This document shows, piece by piece, positions 1 to 10,314 of a stretch of DNA of 64,000 nt. Position numbers and translations under genes: made by a program. Where the stretch lies: assembly GCA_964035545.1 (NCBI GenBank), contig OZ037766.1, positions 33,149,773-33,213,772 on the forward strand. Reading direction: 5' to 3'. The notes under the pieces were generated by a model. The model was not told the origin of the DNA and ran no database searches. It saw nothing but the letters and a program-made list of their open reading frames with translations. The DNA comes from Bugula neritina. Its lineage: Eukaryota; Bryozoa; Gymnolaemata; Cheilostomatida; Bugulidae. The stretch's first letter is position 1; every line of letters begins with the position of its first letter.

Positions 1-179
1 GTGGGAGTTAATGAGATCATTTAGTAGCCTAAGTATGTATGCACGTCATAATGTCACTAAATTTAGTTAATTCAACAATCTACAGGTACTAAGAAGAGAT
101 TAATAAACATTAATGTCACAATTTCTGGAGTGTAAGTTCCAACATAAACTCAACAGACATGGTTCTACTTCTCTACTAC

Positions 180-300
180 TCACTCACTTTGCTATTCACA
201 CTCTACTTCTCACTCTCTACTGTTCACACTCTCTACTTCTCACTCTCTACTGTTCACACTCTCTACTTCTCACTCTCTACTGTCCATACTCTCTAGTTAT
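180..300. repeat. 30-bp tandem repeat, about 4 copies
   Basis: Unit CACACTCTCTACTTCTCACT and neighbours. It starts right after the ABCG donor at 306-301. Confidence 0.85.
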
Positions 301-306
301 AGTTAC

Positions 307-455
307 CTACTGACACAGATTGTGACAGCGAGACAGTAACTAACGCTGCCCATCCAGTAACAGGATGTATTTGTGTCAACGACTTCTCAGAATTTATAAA
401 AATACGTCTGAACTGGCAGCAATAAAACGGAGAGAAGTAATCAGGCGCCTCCAGA
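307..455 (-). CDS. Probable ABCG exon: approach to membrane helix 1
   Basis: Encodes [18 protein letters not shown] followed by a hydrophobic run ending QSVSVG. ABCG proteins have a QF..(L/V).R stretch just before the first helix, and this fits. Acceptor TTGGCAG; donor GTAACT at 306-301. Length 149 nt is 1+147+1, so phase is consistent. Further exons lie beyond the left edge. Confidence 0.6.
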
Positions 456-3400
456 CTGCCAAGTTCACAATAATACATGCAAAAACAAACTTTAAAATAA
501 TAAGTCAGAAGCCAATGTGCTGGAAAATGAGAAAAATTGTATAAATCTTTTGCCTAAAAAAACTTTTGAATAAACAGTTAACAAACGCGAACCCGGTTGT
601 GGTGTTGTGTGAATATATATTTGTTGTTATTCGCGCGATCTTCATGGGGTTAATTAAAAACCAATATTTGCTTAGGTTACGGAGAAGGTTTCTGTTAGCA
701 ATGTCAAAAATCATAAGCGGTTATTCATGTTTACACAACATTTATTTTCCGCCTGTTTGTCGGCAGAGAATCAATGTCAAAAGATGAAAATGACTTGTAC
801 GAAGATGCGACCAACTTTTCCAGTATTTCAAGTAACCATTGTTTATCCATTCCACAGACTACTACTAGAATATATTCAACTACTGGTTTGAGAAGATGGA
901 AATTGCTTGTGTAAAATTCCAACAATAGTTGAGAATTTTAGAATCTATTTTAGAGCTGCATAACTTGAATATTAGACTAAAATATATGGAGAATATCCAG
1001 CTGATGTATCTGAAGACTGTGGAAGATGCTGACAGCACGGCAGCACGTAGATGATGGCGTTGACAAATTCAATCTGATTGGCCAGCACAAGATGTTTGAA
1101 GAAAGTACAACCATGTTGCAACACAGTTGATGATACACTGGCACTTCACTCTCTCTGTTGTATATAGTTGTATTAAACTTGTTGAGATAGAGTTGATACA
1201 GTATACAATACTCAGACTAGAGTACTAAGGTGAGATAGAGTAGTACAGTATACAGTACTCAGACTAGAGTACTAAGGTGAGATAGAGTAGTACAGTATAC
1301 AGTACTCAGACTAGAGTGCTAAGGTGAGATAGAGTAGTACAGTATACAGTACTCAGACTAGAGTACTAAGTTAAGATAGAGTAGTACAGTATACAGTACT
1401 CAGACTAGAGTACTAAGTTAAGATAGAGTAGTACAGTATACAATACTCAGACTAGAGCACTAAGTAAGATAGAGTAGTACAGTATACAATACTCAGACTA
1501 GAGTACTAAGTTAAGATAGAGTAGTACAGTATACAGTACTCAGACTAGAGTACTAAGGTAAGATAGAGTAGTACAGTATACAATACTCAGACTAGAGTAC
1601 TAAGTTAAGATAGAGTAGTACAGTATACAATACTCAGACTAGAGTACTAAGTTAAGATAGAGTAGTACAGTATACAGTACTCAGACTAGAGTACTAAGTT
1701 AAGATAGAGTAGTACAGTATACAGTACTCAGACTAGAGTACTAAGTTAAGATAGAGTAGTACAGTATACAATACTCAGACTAGAGTGCTAAGGTGAGATA
1801 GAGTAGTACAGTATACAATACTCAGACTAGAGTACTAAGTTAAGATAGAGCAGTACAGTATACAATACTCAGACTAGAGTGCTAAGGTGAGATAGAGTAG
1901 TACAGTATACAATACTCGGACTAGAGTACTAAGGTGAGATAGAGTAGTACAGTATACAATACTCAGACTAGAGTGCTAAGGTGAGATAGAGTAGTACAGT
2001 ATACAATACTCAGACTAGAGTACTAAGGTGAGATAGAGTAGTACAGTATACAATACTCAGACTAGAGTACTAAGTTAAGATAGAGTAGTACAGTATACAA
2101 TACTCAGACTAGAGTACTAAGTTAAGATAGAGTAGTACAGTATACAATACTCAGACTAGAGTGCTAAGGTGAGATAGAGTAGTACAGTATACAATACTCA
2201 GACTAGAGTGCTAAGGTGAGATAGAGTAGTACAGTATACAATACTCAGACTAGAGTACTAAGGTGAGATAGAGTAGTACAGTATACAATACTCAGACTAG
2301 AGTACTAAGGTGAGATAGAGTAGTACAGTATATAATACTCAGACTTACGGATATGATCTGCCAGGTTATAGTTAGTTGGACACTTGAGGTCGATGCTGCT
2401 AAAGAAGTCAGCACATCTCTGTATGTCACCGAAGAAGGCCACTTCGCCATCACACAATAGCAAGAGCTTATCAAACAGGTTGAAGATTTTACTTGATGGT
2501 TGGTGAATAGACACAATGACAGTCTTCCCGGAAATCCTAGCAAAGTCTTTAATGGTTGTGCATAGATTGTAGGCGGTGGAGGAATCTAAGCCAGAGGTTG
2601 GCTCCTAAAACATTTGGACAAATTAGCAAACGAGTGTATAAATTTCTCTTACAAACAGAATGACCCCCTTTCTGTATCCTACCATCTCTCTGTATCCTAC
2701 CAAGGTCTCTGTATCCTACCAACTCTCTCTGTATCCTACTAACCCTCTCTCTGTATCCTACCAACTCTCTCTGTATCCTACCAACTCTCTCTCTGTATCC
2801 TACCAACTCTCTCTCTGTATCCTACCATCTCTCTCTGTATCCTACTAACTCTCTTTCTGTATCCTACCAACTCTCTCTGTATCCTACCAACTCTCTCTGT
2901 ATCCTACTAACCCTCTCTCTGTATCCTACCAACTCTCTCTGTATTCTACCATCTCTCTCTCTGTATCCTACCAACTCTCTCTGTATCCTACCAACTCTCT
3001 TTCTGTATCCTACCAACTCTCTCTCTGTATCCTACCAACTCTCTCTGTATCCTACCAACTCTCTCTGTATCCTACCAACTCTCTTTCTGTATCCTACCAA
3101 CTCTCTCTCTGTATCCTACCAACTCTCTCTGTATCCTACCAACTCTCTCTGTATCCTACCAACTCTCTCTCTGTATCCTACCATCTCTCTCTGTATCCTA
3201 CTAACTCTCTTTCTGTATCCTACCAACTCTCTCTGTATCCTACCAACTCTCTCTGTATCCTACCAACCCTCTCTGTATCCTACCAACTCTCTCTCTGTAT
3301 CCTACCATCTCTCTCTGTATCCTACTAACTCTCTTTCTGTATCCTACCAACTCTCTCTGTATCCTACCAACCCTCTCTGTATCCTACCAACTCTCTCTCT

Positions 3401-6400
3401 GTATCCTACCATCTCTCTCTGTATCCTACTAACTCTCTTTCTGTATCCTACCAACTCTCTCTGTATTCTACCAACTCTCTCTGTATCCTACCAACCCATC
3501 CCTCCAATTTATCAATTCCACTATTAAAACTCAGCAAAAATACTGCAGATGTTACCCTGTATAGCATGAGATCTTATGACATATATTACTTGGGCCTTGA
3601 CTAGGTAAGTACGGGTAGTGGCGTAGGCTACCCAGTGCAGTGTGTTTGTGAATTGTCAGAGTCTGAGCTAGTACGTCATCAGAATGGTAAATGTCACAGA
3701 AGCTATAATGTCAGGTGGGGAGGTGAAAACTAAGCAGGCATTCTCTCTAAATGCGCATTACGGTCGTTGGCTTACAGCAGGCTGCTATGACGTAAGTAGA
3801 CAAATCAGCAAATATAAATAGAAAATCACATGTTGCTGTTTACGAGTCCAGATCACATATGAGTGGTTCTACCTTTGGAGTTTTTTTATAATCTAAATTC
3901 GTATGAATGTCAGTATTTCCACAAACAACATATCATAATAAAAACCATGGAGAGCAGAAGTTTTAGTGTATACCACAACTCACTTACATCTAACAGCATG
4001 AGGGTTGGGTTTGTCAGCAATTCACAGGCTATTGTGGTTCGCTTTCTTTCTCCGCCCGACAGTCCAGCATGTCCGGCATCTCCCACTCCTAAAGTATTAC
4101 AGCAAGTCACTCATATTACAGGTGGGCTGAAGAAAGACTTCTATTTTAGAATAAGTTTACATTTTTTATTCAAATGGATATAAATGTAAAAAGTTTAAAA
4201 ATAAAAAACATTTTGATAAGCAGGCTATGAGAGAAGAAGGGGTGGTCTGATACACCTGCCCATAGAGTAACACAAGAAGGTGGATATCTGTAAGTTATAT
4301 AGAAAGTGAGCGTATGCTTAGTACAGATGGAACCAGCTAGCTAAATAATGTGTCAGCTGATAATGTGTCAGTTAAATAATGTGTCAGCTGATAATGTGTC
4401 AGCTGGTAATGTGTCAGCTAAATATTGTCTCAGCTGATAATGTGTCAGCTGATGAAACAGAAACTCACTCGTGTTGATACATTTCCGCATTTCCAGGGCG
4501 TCGATGATTTCATACACCCTTTTCTTCTTTTCTGCCATCGGCATTGACCCTGGTAGACGGAGTAGGGCTGTGTACTAAATATAGCAACATTATAGCATAG
4601 TTAGTTAGTATATTTAAAATATATCAACATTATAGCATAGTTAGTTGATATATTCTAAATATATCAACATTATAGCATAGTTAGTTGATATATTCTAAAT
4701 ATATCAACATTATAGCATAGTTAGTTAGTATATTCTAAATATATCAACATTATAGCATAGTTAGTTAGTATATTCTAAATATATCAACATTATAGCATAG
4801 TTAGTATATTCTAAATATAGCAACGTTATAGCATAGTTAGCCTAGGGCCACACGGTGCGTATTTTCGCATGCGAAAATTGAAATCACAAGTAGCAAAGGT
4901 GTCCACTGTGCGCGTTGAGAAAACCTTCGCACTTGTCGTTCTGCATTTTCAACGCAAGTGCGAACCGTCTCTGTCGTCGTCACCTAATTGGCTGGTAGCT
5001 ATTCAGCGAGCCCAATTTTTTTATTTAGTGCTATATTCCAGTAAATTGCGTTTTATTGAAAGCGAGTGCGATTTAAAAATGAAAGCTTTATTTATCACGC
5101 ATCACTGACGCTACAGTGGACACCTTTGCTACTCGTGATTTTAATTTTCGCATGCGAAAATACGCACAGTGTGGCCCTAAGCTTAGTTGATATATTTAAA
5201 ATAGAATGTGATATTATTATTTATTTATTAACAGAATATGATATAATTATTAGATACCAAATCATATACTGTGATATTATAATATACGTATTAATAGAAT
5301 GTGATATTAGTAGATACTAAATAATAGAATGTGATATTAGTAGATACTAAATAATAGAATGTGATATTAGTAGATACTAAATAATAGAATGTGATATTAA
5401 TAGATACTAAATAATAGAATGTGATATTAGTAGATACTAAATAATAGAATGTGACATTAGTAGATACTAAATAATAGAATGTGACATTAGTAGATACTAA
5501 ATAATAGAATGTGATATTAGTAGATACTAAATAATAGAATGTGACATTAGTAGATACTAAATAATAGAATGTGATATTAGTAGATACTAAATAATAGAAT
5601 GTGATATTAGTAGAACTATACAGTCTAGGTCAGAAAGCTCACAGTACTAATCTAAAAACAGAACAGAACCTTTCTATGGATATATAAGTCTATGATGTCA
5701 TTTTAAGGCAGAATAAATGTATTACTGGATATTCCAAGAATTTCCAGACCAGCACATAAACAAGAGAGAGTTGGGTGAAGAAATGAGATTGTTGTCCCAA
5801 GGCCCTCAACATACAGGATGATTAAACAGTGCAGTGTTTAGCTAACACACATCAGCTGTTAGACAGGGCTCTGCATCAAACGGAATCAAAACATGCAAAG
5901 TTTTAGACCTTGGATAGAATTTGAGACGTTTGAACTTTTCAGAAAGAAAAGGCACAACTCCAGAACAGAAATAAAATCAACAGAACTTGTTTTTGATAAT
6001 AAATGTGTTGATGTTACAGAAAATGCCAAAACACAAGAGCTAAACTCAGACCAGAACCAATGACTATCTGTGTAACAAATAAGAACTCAATTCAGGCAAA
6101 TTCATTAATTTTATTGAAAAATTTTTTTATTTCAATAGATAATAATACTTCCATCACCTGAAAAAATATTATTGATCTATCAATCTATTGATCTATAGCA
6201 GGTGATAAATTAGTAGTCAAGGATGGATGGAGAACTGACACTTCACTCACCTTCCAAATATAATAATTGATGACTGTCAAGTTTAAAGGAAAGCTGGCAC
6301 ACCAACAGCTGTTATTTACAATTTTAAAGGTGTTTTTGATATTTTGCAATTTATCCATTTCAGCATTGGGATATGAAAACATGCTGCCCTATATGTAAAC

Positions 6401-9400
6401 AACACACTGGCAACTTGCATTTAGAGGCAGGCTCACAGAACTGAATGTTTATGCCACCTGGGGTGCCTTATTCTGGTCATGTCAAATAGCATATTATAAC
6501 TTGGAGTTGGAAACTTGACATTGAAATCAGCTACCTGCTCACAATGCCAAAATTGTGTTGGCATTGTGAGCAGGTAGCATACAGTGCCCTGGGATACACT
6601 GGCAATGCCCTTCAAAAGTACTTTACACTGCACTACTCTACTCTATACTCTACTCTATACTACTCTATACTACTCTACTCTATACTACTCTACTCTATAC
6701 TACTCTACTCTATACTACTCTACTCTACTCTATACTACTCTACTCTATACTACTCTACTCTACTCTACTCTACTCTACTCTACTCTACTCTACTCTATAC
6801 TACTCTACTCTACTCTATACTACTCTACTCTATACTACTCTACTCTACTCTACTCTACTCTATACTACTCTACTCTATACTACTCTACTCTATACTACTC
6901 TACTCTACTCTACTCTACTCTATACTACTCTACTCTACTCTACTCTACACTACTCTATACTACTCTATACTACTCTGCTCTATACTACTCTATACTACTC
7001 TATACTACTCTACTCTATACTACTCTACTCTATACTACTCTATACTACTCTACTCTATACTACTCTACTCTATACTACTCTATACTACTCTATACTACTC
7101 TACTCTATACTACTCTATACTACTCTATACTACTCTACTCTACTCTATACTACTCTATACTACTCTACTCTATACTACTCTACTCTACACTACTCTATAC
7201 TACTCTACTCTATACTACTCTATACTACTCTATACTACTCTACTCTACTCTATACTACTCTATACTACTCTATACTACTCTACTCTACTCTATACTACTC
7301 TATACTACTCTACTCTATACTACTCTACTCTATACTACTCTACACTACTCTATACTACTCTACTCACCCATATTGTCTCCCAACATGTTAGTTCAGATAG
7401 AAATATATCGTTTTGCAGAACAAAGGAGATTTTTCTCCGCAGCTGTTTGTTGATTGGTGAAAGGTCCATGCTGATGCTGCCGCTGTCCGCGTCCTTACGA
7501 CCAGCCAGACAGTTCAGCAGCGTCGACTTTCCAGCACCTGAAATCATAAACTATGTGTAGTTCTGATGGCTTCATAAAAACTTGAGAATATTTCTCACGG
7601 AGGTGGAATTTAGTTGGTACTGGAATGTTGGGCTGGGACAGCCACTCGCCTCTACAAAGCTGAACGCTGCCAGAAAACTGTCTGCCAGAATATTGTGAAA
7701 CTCATTAAATATCACCCACAGGGATTATGGGAACAAATAGATTTAGCTGAGAAATGTGTTGGAAGTGTTGGGTGTTGACACCAGAACTGATAGGTTCACA
7801 CAAGAGATACCTTAACTGTATACACCAAACAGGTTACACAGCTTAGTTTTAATTTAAATTCTTTTATGAAAAAAGGAATGAATGTTGAACTACAACTAAA
7901 GCATATCTAGCCTTCCTTAACCTTCATTCTAAGGTTAACTAAACCTTGGCAACTTTTTACAGAAGTCATAAAATAGTAATTTAATACTAAGAATGTTATT
8001 AAAGTTCATTTCTATAAATACCATCAATCAAAGTTCAACCTAAAGTTCGATGGCATTGAGTGACACGAAAGGAGGATCAGAAAGTAAAGACATTCTCAGC
8101 AGTTTCCAACATCTCAGCTTTACAAATATCAGACATATTGCAAACAATAAAGAGCAGATGCATGAAATTCACCTCATATGCAGCCCGAAATATGCTGTCA
8201 AAAAATTGCAAAGCAGCAACACGACTAGAAATGCACGACAGGAAATAGGAGTAGCTAATCTGAGTGGTGGAGACTTTCTCAAGGACATACTGGGGTCAAC
8301 TCACCGGAAGGGCCCATCAGTGCCAACATCTCTCCCGGTTCTGCCACTCCACTCACTCCGGAGAGGATGTCTTTCTTCCCGATCTGCACCCCAACATCCT
8401 TGAACACGAGTCGGCAGCCCCGAGATTGGTGCCTCTCTCCTGATCTACACACAGTTGTATACACTTACAGTTGTATACGCTTACAGTTGTATGTACTTAC
8501 AGTTGTATGTACTTATAGTTCTATATACTTACAGTTGTATGTACTTACAGTTGTATGTACTTACAGTTGTATGTACTTACAGTTGTATGTACTTACAGTT
8601 GTATGTACTTACAGTTGTATGTACTTATAGTTCTATATACTTACAGTTGTATATACTTACAGTTGTATATACTTACAGTTGTATATACTTGCAGTTTCAG
8701 TGCCATGAACTACTTTAACAATTACTTTAAAATATCAACAGGGAAAGATAGGGAGTTACCTGTACATGGAAACTACACGATTATAATACCATTCAGGAGT
8801 GAATTAAACATTGAAGCAGCAACACTGACCAGCTGTGGTTACTACACTGCAACCATCATCATCCTTATAAACTGAAAGACATTTCTAGTTTTGTCTGAAT
8901 ATGATGGAGCTTACTAGCACAGCATTAGCTTAGGGCAGGGCTAGTATATGACAGAGCTAGTATATGACAGAGCTAGTATATGACAGAGCTAGTATATGAC
9001 AGAGCTAGTATATAACAGAGCTAGTATATGACAGAGCTAGTATATGACAGAGTTAGCATATGACAGAGCTAGTATATGACAGAGCTAGTATATGACAGAG
9101 CTAGTATATGACAGAGCTAGTATATAACAGAGCTAGTATATGACAGAGCTAGTATATGACAGAGTTAGCATATGACAGAGCTAGTATATGACAGAGCTAG
9201 TATATGACAGAGCTAGTATATAACAGAGCTAGTATATGACAGAGCTAGTATATGACAGAGCTAGTATATGACAGAGTTAGCATATGACAGAGCTAGCATA
9301 TGACAGAGCTAGTATATGACAGAGCTAGTATATGACAGAGCTAGTATATGACAGAGCTAGTATATGACAGAGCTAGTATATGACAGAGCTAGTATATGAC

Positions 9401-10286
9401 AGAGCTAGTATATGACAGAGTTAGCATATGACAGAGCTAGCATATGACAGAGCTAGTATATGACAGAGCTAGTATATAACAGAGCTAGTATATAACAGAG
9501 CTAGTATATGACAGAGTTAGTATATGACAGGGCTAGTATATGACAGGGCTAGTATATGACAGAGCTAGTATATGACAGAGCTAGCATATAACAGGGCTAG
9601 CATATAACAGAGCTAGTATATGACAGAGTTAGCATATAACAGGGCTAGTATATGACAGAGCTAGTATATAACAGAGCTAGTATATGACAGAGCTAGTATA
9701 TGACAGAGCTAGTATATGACAGAGCTAGTATATGACAGAGTTAGTATATGACAGAGTTAGCATATAACAGGGCTAGCATATAACAGAGCTAGTATATAAC
9801 AGAGTTAGCATATAACAGGGCTAGCATATAACAGAGTTAGTATATGACAGAGCTAGTATATGACAGAGTTAGCATATAACAGGGCTAGCATATAACAGAG
9901 CTAGTATATAACAGAGCTAGTATATGACAGAGCTAGTATATGACAGAGCTAGTATATAACAGAGCTAGTATATGACAGAGCTAGTATATAACATAGCTAG
10001 TATATGACAGAGCTAGCATATGACAGAGCTAGTATATGACAGAGCTAGTATATGACAGAGTTAGTATATGACAGAGTTAGCATATAACAGAGCTAGTATA
10101 TAACAGAGCTAGTATATAACAGAGTTAGTATATGACAGAGCTAGTATATGACAGAGCTAGCATATAACAGAGCTAGTATATGACAGGGCTAGCATATAAC
10201 AGGGCTAGTATATGACAGAGCTAGTATATGACAGGGCTAGCACAGTATCTTGAAGTGGGCTGGCTACACACTCACCCCGCACTCAT
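307..10286 (-). CDS. ABCG/White-family half ABC transporter, spliced, 3' part off the left edge
   Basis: ATP-driven membrane half-transporter of the ABCG (White) type, with an N-terminal ATPase domain followed by six membrane helices; the family pumps lipids, pigments or their precursors as dimers. Coding order on the minus strand: 10286-10276 (tentative start), 8432-8305, 7537-7368, 4574-4469, 4088-3988, 2604-2349, 864-795 (weak end), 455-307. Counting from that start, Walker A GPSGAGKST is at residues 44-52, a Q-loop FVLQND follows, the signature LSGGERKR starts at 148, Walker B LMLLDE ends at 173 and the H-loop reads SIHQPS. The exons from 8305 to 2349 join in perfect phase. The linker exon ([11 protein letters not shown]) resembles the White-type stretch after NPADF, and the last exon looks like the first membrane helix. 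Remaining helices must lie left of the window. Which ABCG member this is, and its substrate, cannot be told. Confidence 0.9.
795..864 (-). CDS. Probable ABCG linker exon
   Basis: Encodes [20 protein letters not shown] when joined to the exon at 2349, similar in position and style to the linker after the ATPase in White-type ABCG proteins. The acceptor TTCTAG fits phase. The end at 795 is only a guess: the donor is weak (GTCATT), and was picked because it alone keeps phase with the next exon. Confidence 0.5.
1183..2342. repeat. 47-bp minisatellite, about 24 copies
   Basis: Unit around GAGATAGAGTAGTACAGTAT with variants (ACAATA/ACAGTA, AAGGTG/AAGTTA, TACTAA/GCTAA). It fills the intron downstream of the ABCG exon ending at 2349; on the minus strand the array starts within a few bases of that donor. 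Confidence 0.97.
2349..2604 (-). CDS. ABCG exon: D-loop, H-loop and end of the ATPase domain
   Basis: Encodes [14 protein letters not shown] (D-loop), [15 protein letters not shown] (H-loop), [10 protein letters not shown] and [11 protein letters not shown], close to the White-type ending CPTNYNPAD. Donor GTAAGT at 2348-2343, one base into a codon. Confidence 0.95.
2657..3497. repeat. 20-22 bp minisatellite, about 38 copies
   Basis: Unit CTCTCTCTGTATCCTACCAA with length variation of the CT run. Pyrimidine-rich on the plus strand, within an ABCG intron. Confidence 0.96.
3988..4088 (-). CDS. ABCG exon: signature motif and Walker B
   Basis: Encodes [16 protein letters not shown] and [15 protein letters not shown], ending exactly before the catalytic Glu, which is the first codon of the next exon. 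Donor GTAAGT. Confidence 0.95.
4340..4455. repeat. 15-bp repeat (AATGTGTCAGCTGAT)
   Basis: About seven imperfect copies ending just downstream (minus sense) of the ABCG donor at 4468. Confidence 0.8.
4469..4574 (-). CDS. ABCG exon: helical subdomain of the ATPase
   Basis: Encodes [13 protein letters not shown], then a helix with [15 protein letters not shown]. Acceptor ATATTTAG is chosen because it gives the family's YTALLRLP in phase 0 with the exon before. The donor splits an Arg codon (A|GA). Confidence 0.92.
4575..4840. repeat. About 38-bp minisatellite abutting an ABCG acceptor
   Basis: Unit around ATATCAACATTATAGCATAG. On the minus strand each copy carries ATATTTAG, the same sequence as the true acceptor at 4575, giving several decoy acceptors. 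Confidence 0.92.
4843..5179. mobile_element. MITE-like element with about 75-bp terminal inverted repeats
   Basis: The ends begin TAGGGCCACACNGTGCGTAT and run as near-identical inverted repeats for about 75 bases, past a palindrome TTTTCGCATGCGAAAA and a shared GTAGCAAAGGTGTCCACTGT. The interior (about 190 bp) has no coding signal. If the ends are taken as GGGCCAC, both flanks show TA, which would fit a TA target duplication. It lies in an ABCG intron between two tandem arrays. The family cannot be assigned by eye. Confidence 0.8.
5205..5612. repeat. 30-bp minisatellite, about 13 copies
   Basis: Unit TAGATACTAA ATAATAGAAT GTGATATTAG with a strict 30-bp period from about 5310; earlier copies are diverged. 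Confidence 0.95.
6530..6578. other. Perfect 21-bp hairpin with 7-base loop
   Basis: Arms 6530-6550 and 6558-6578 (GCTACCTGCTCACAATGCCA and its complement) with loop AATTGTG. It sits within an ABCG intron beside a simple-repeat block. It could be a small folded RNA or a remnant of an inverted-repeat element. Confidence 0.7.
6625..7367. repeat. TACTC/TATAC simple-sequence block
   Basis: About 740 bp built from TACTC, TATAC and CTACT words. On the minus strand it begins at the donor of the exon at 7368. All translations here are artefacts of the repeat. Confidence 0.97.
7368..7537 (-). CDS. ABCG exon: Walker A lysine and Q-loop
   Basis: Encodes [16 protein letters not shown], then FVLQND (Q-loop) and LTCWETIW. 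Acceptor TTTCAG; donor GTGAGT in phase 0. The intron that follows consists almost at once of the TACTC/TATAC simple-repeat block. Confidence 0.94.
8305..8439 (-). CDS. ABCG exon: N-terminal strand and first half of Walker A
   Basis: Reads ...[13 protein letters not shown]...LALMGPSG and ends with a GTGAGT donor that splits the Walker A glycine codon (G|GT). The acceptor is uncertain. A CAG before 8439 keeps two leftover bases. An AG before 8432 keeps one base and joins in frame to the ATG-bearing exon at 10276-10314. The intron upstream of it starts within a few bases of a 16-bp tandem array. Confidence 0.9.
8447..8694. repeat. 16-bp minisatellite (ACTTACAGTTGTATGT)
   Basis: About 15 copies lying immediately upstream (minus sense) of the ABCG acceptor near 8432-8440. 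Confidence 0.95.
8935..10243. repeat. 16-bp minisatellite, about 80 copies
   Basis: Unit AGCTAGTATATGACAG with recurrent variants (TATAACAG, GTTAGCATA, GGGCTAG). Variants recur in blocks, suggesting segmental duplication inside the array. Located in the first ABCG introns. Confidence 0.97.
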
Positions 10287-10314
10287 CTCTTGGCAGTCTG
10301 TAGACCCACAGGCT
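10276..10314 (-). CDS. Candidate ABCG start exon
   Basis: A 39-nt stretch bounded by TATTTTAG and GTGAGTG on the minus strand, containing ATG at 10286-10284. With the acceptor before 8432 it gives [16 protein letters not shown] in frame. The upstream acceptor (before 8439) would be out of frame. No RNA evidence. Confidence 0.4.

Noticed and set aside
6544-7560. Two long open frames (338 and 289 codons) over the TACTC block
   Set aside because: Leu/Tyr/Ser-only translations of a stop-free simple repeat; the block lies in an ABCG intron on the other strand.
8935-10243. CRISPR-like regular array
   Set aside because: The 16-bp units are contiguous with no spacers, and the DNA is eukaryotic; it is a minisatellite.
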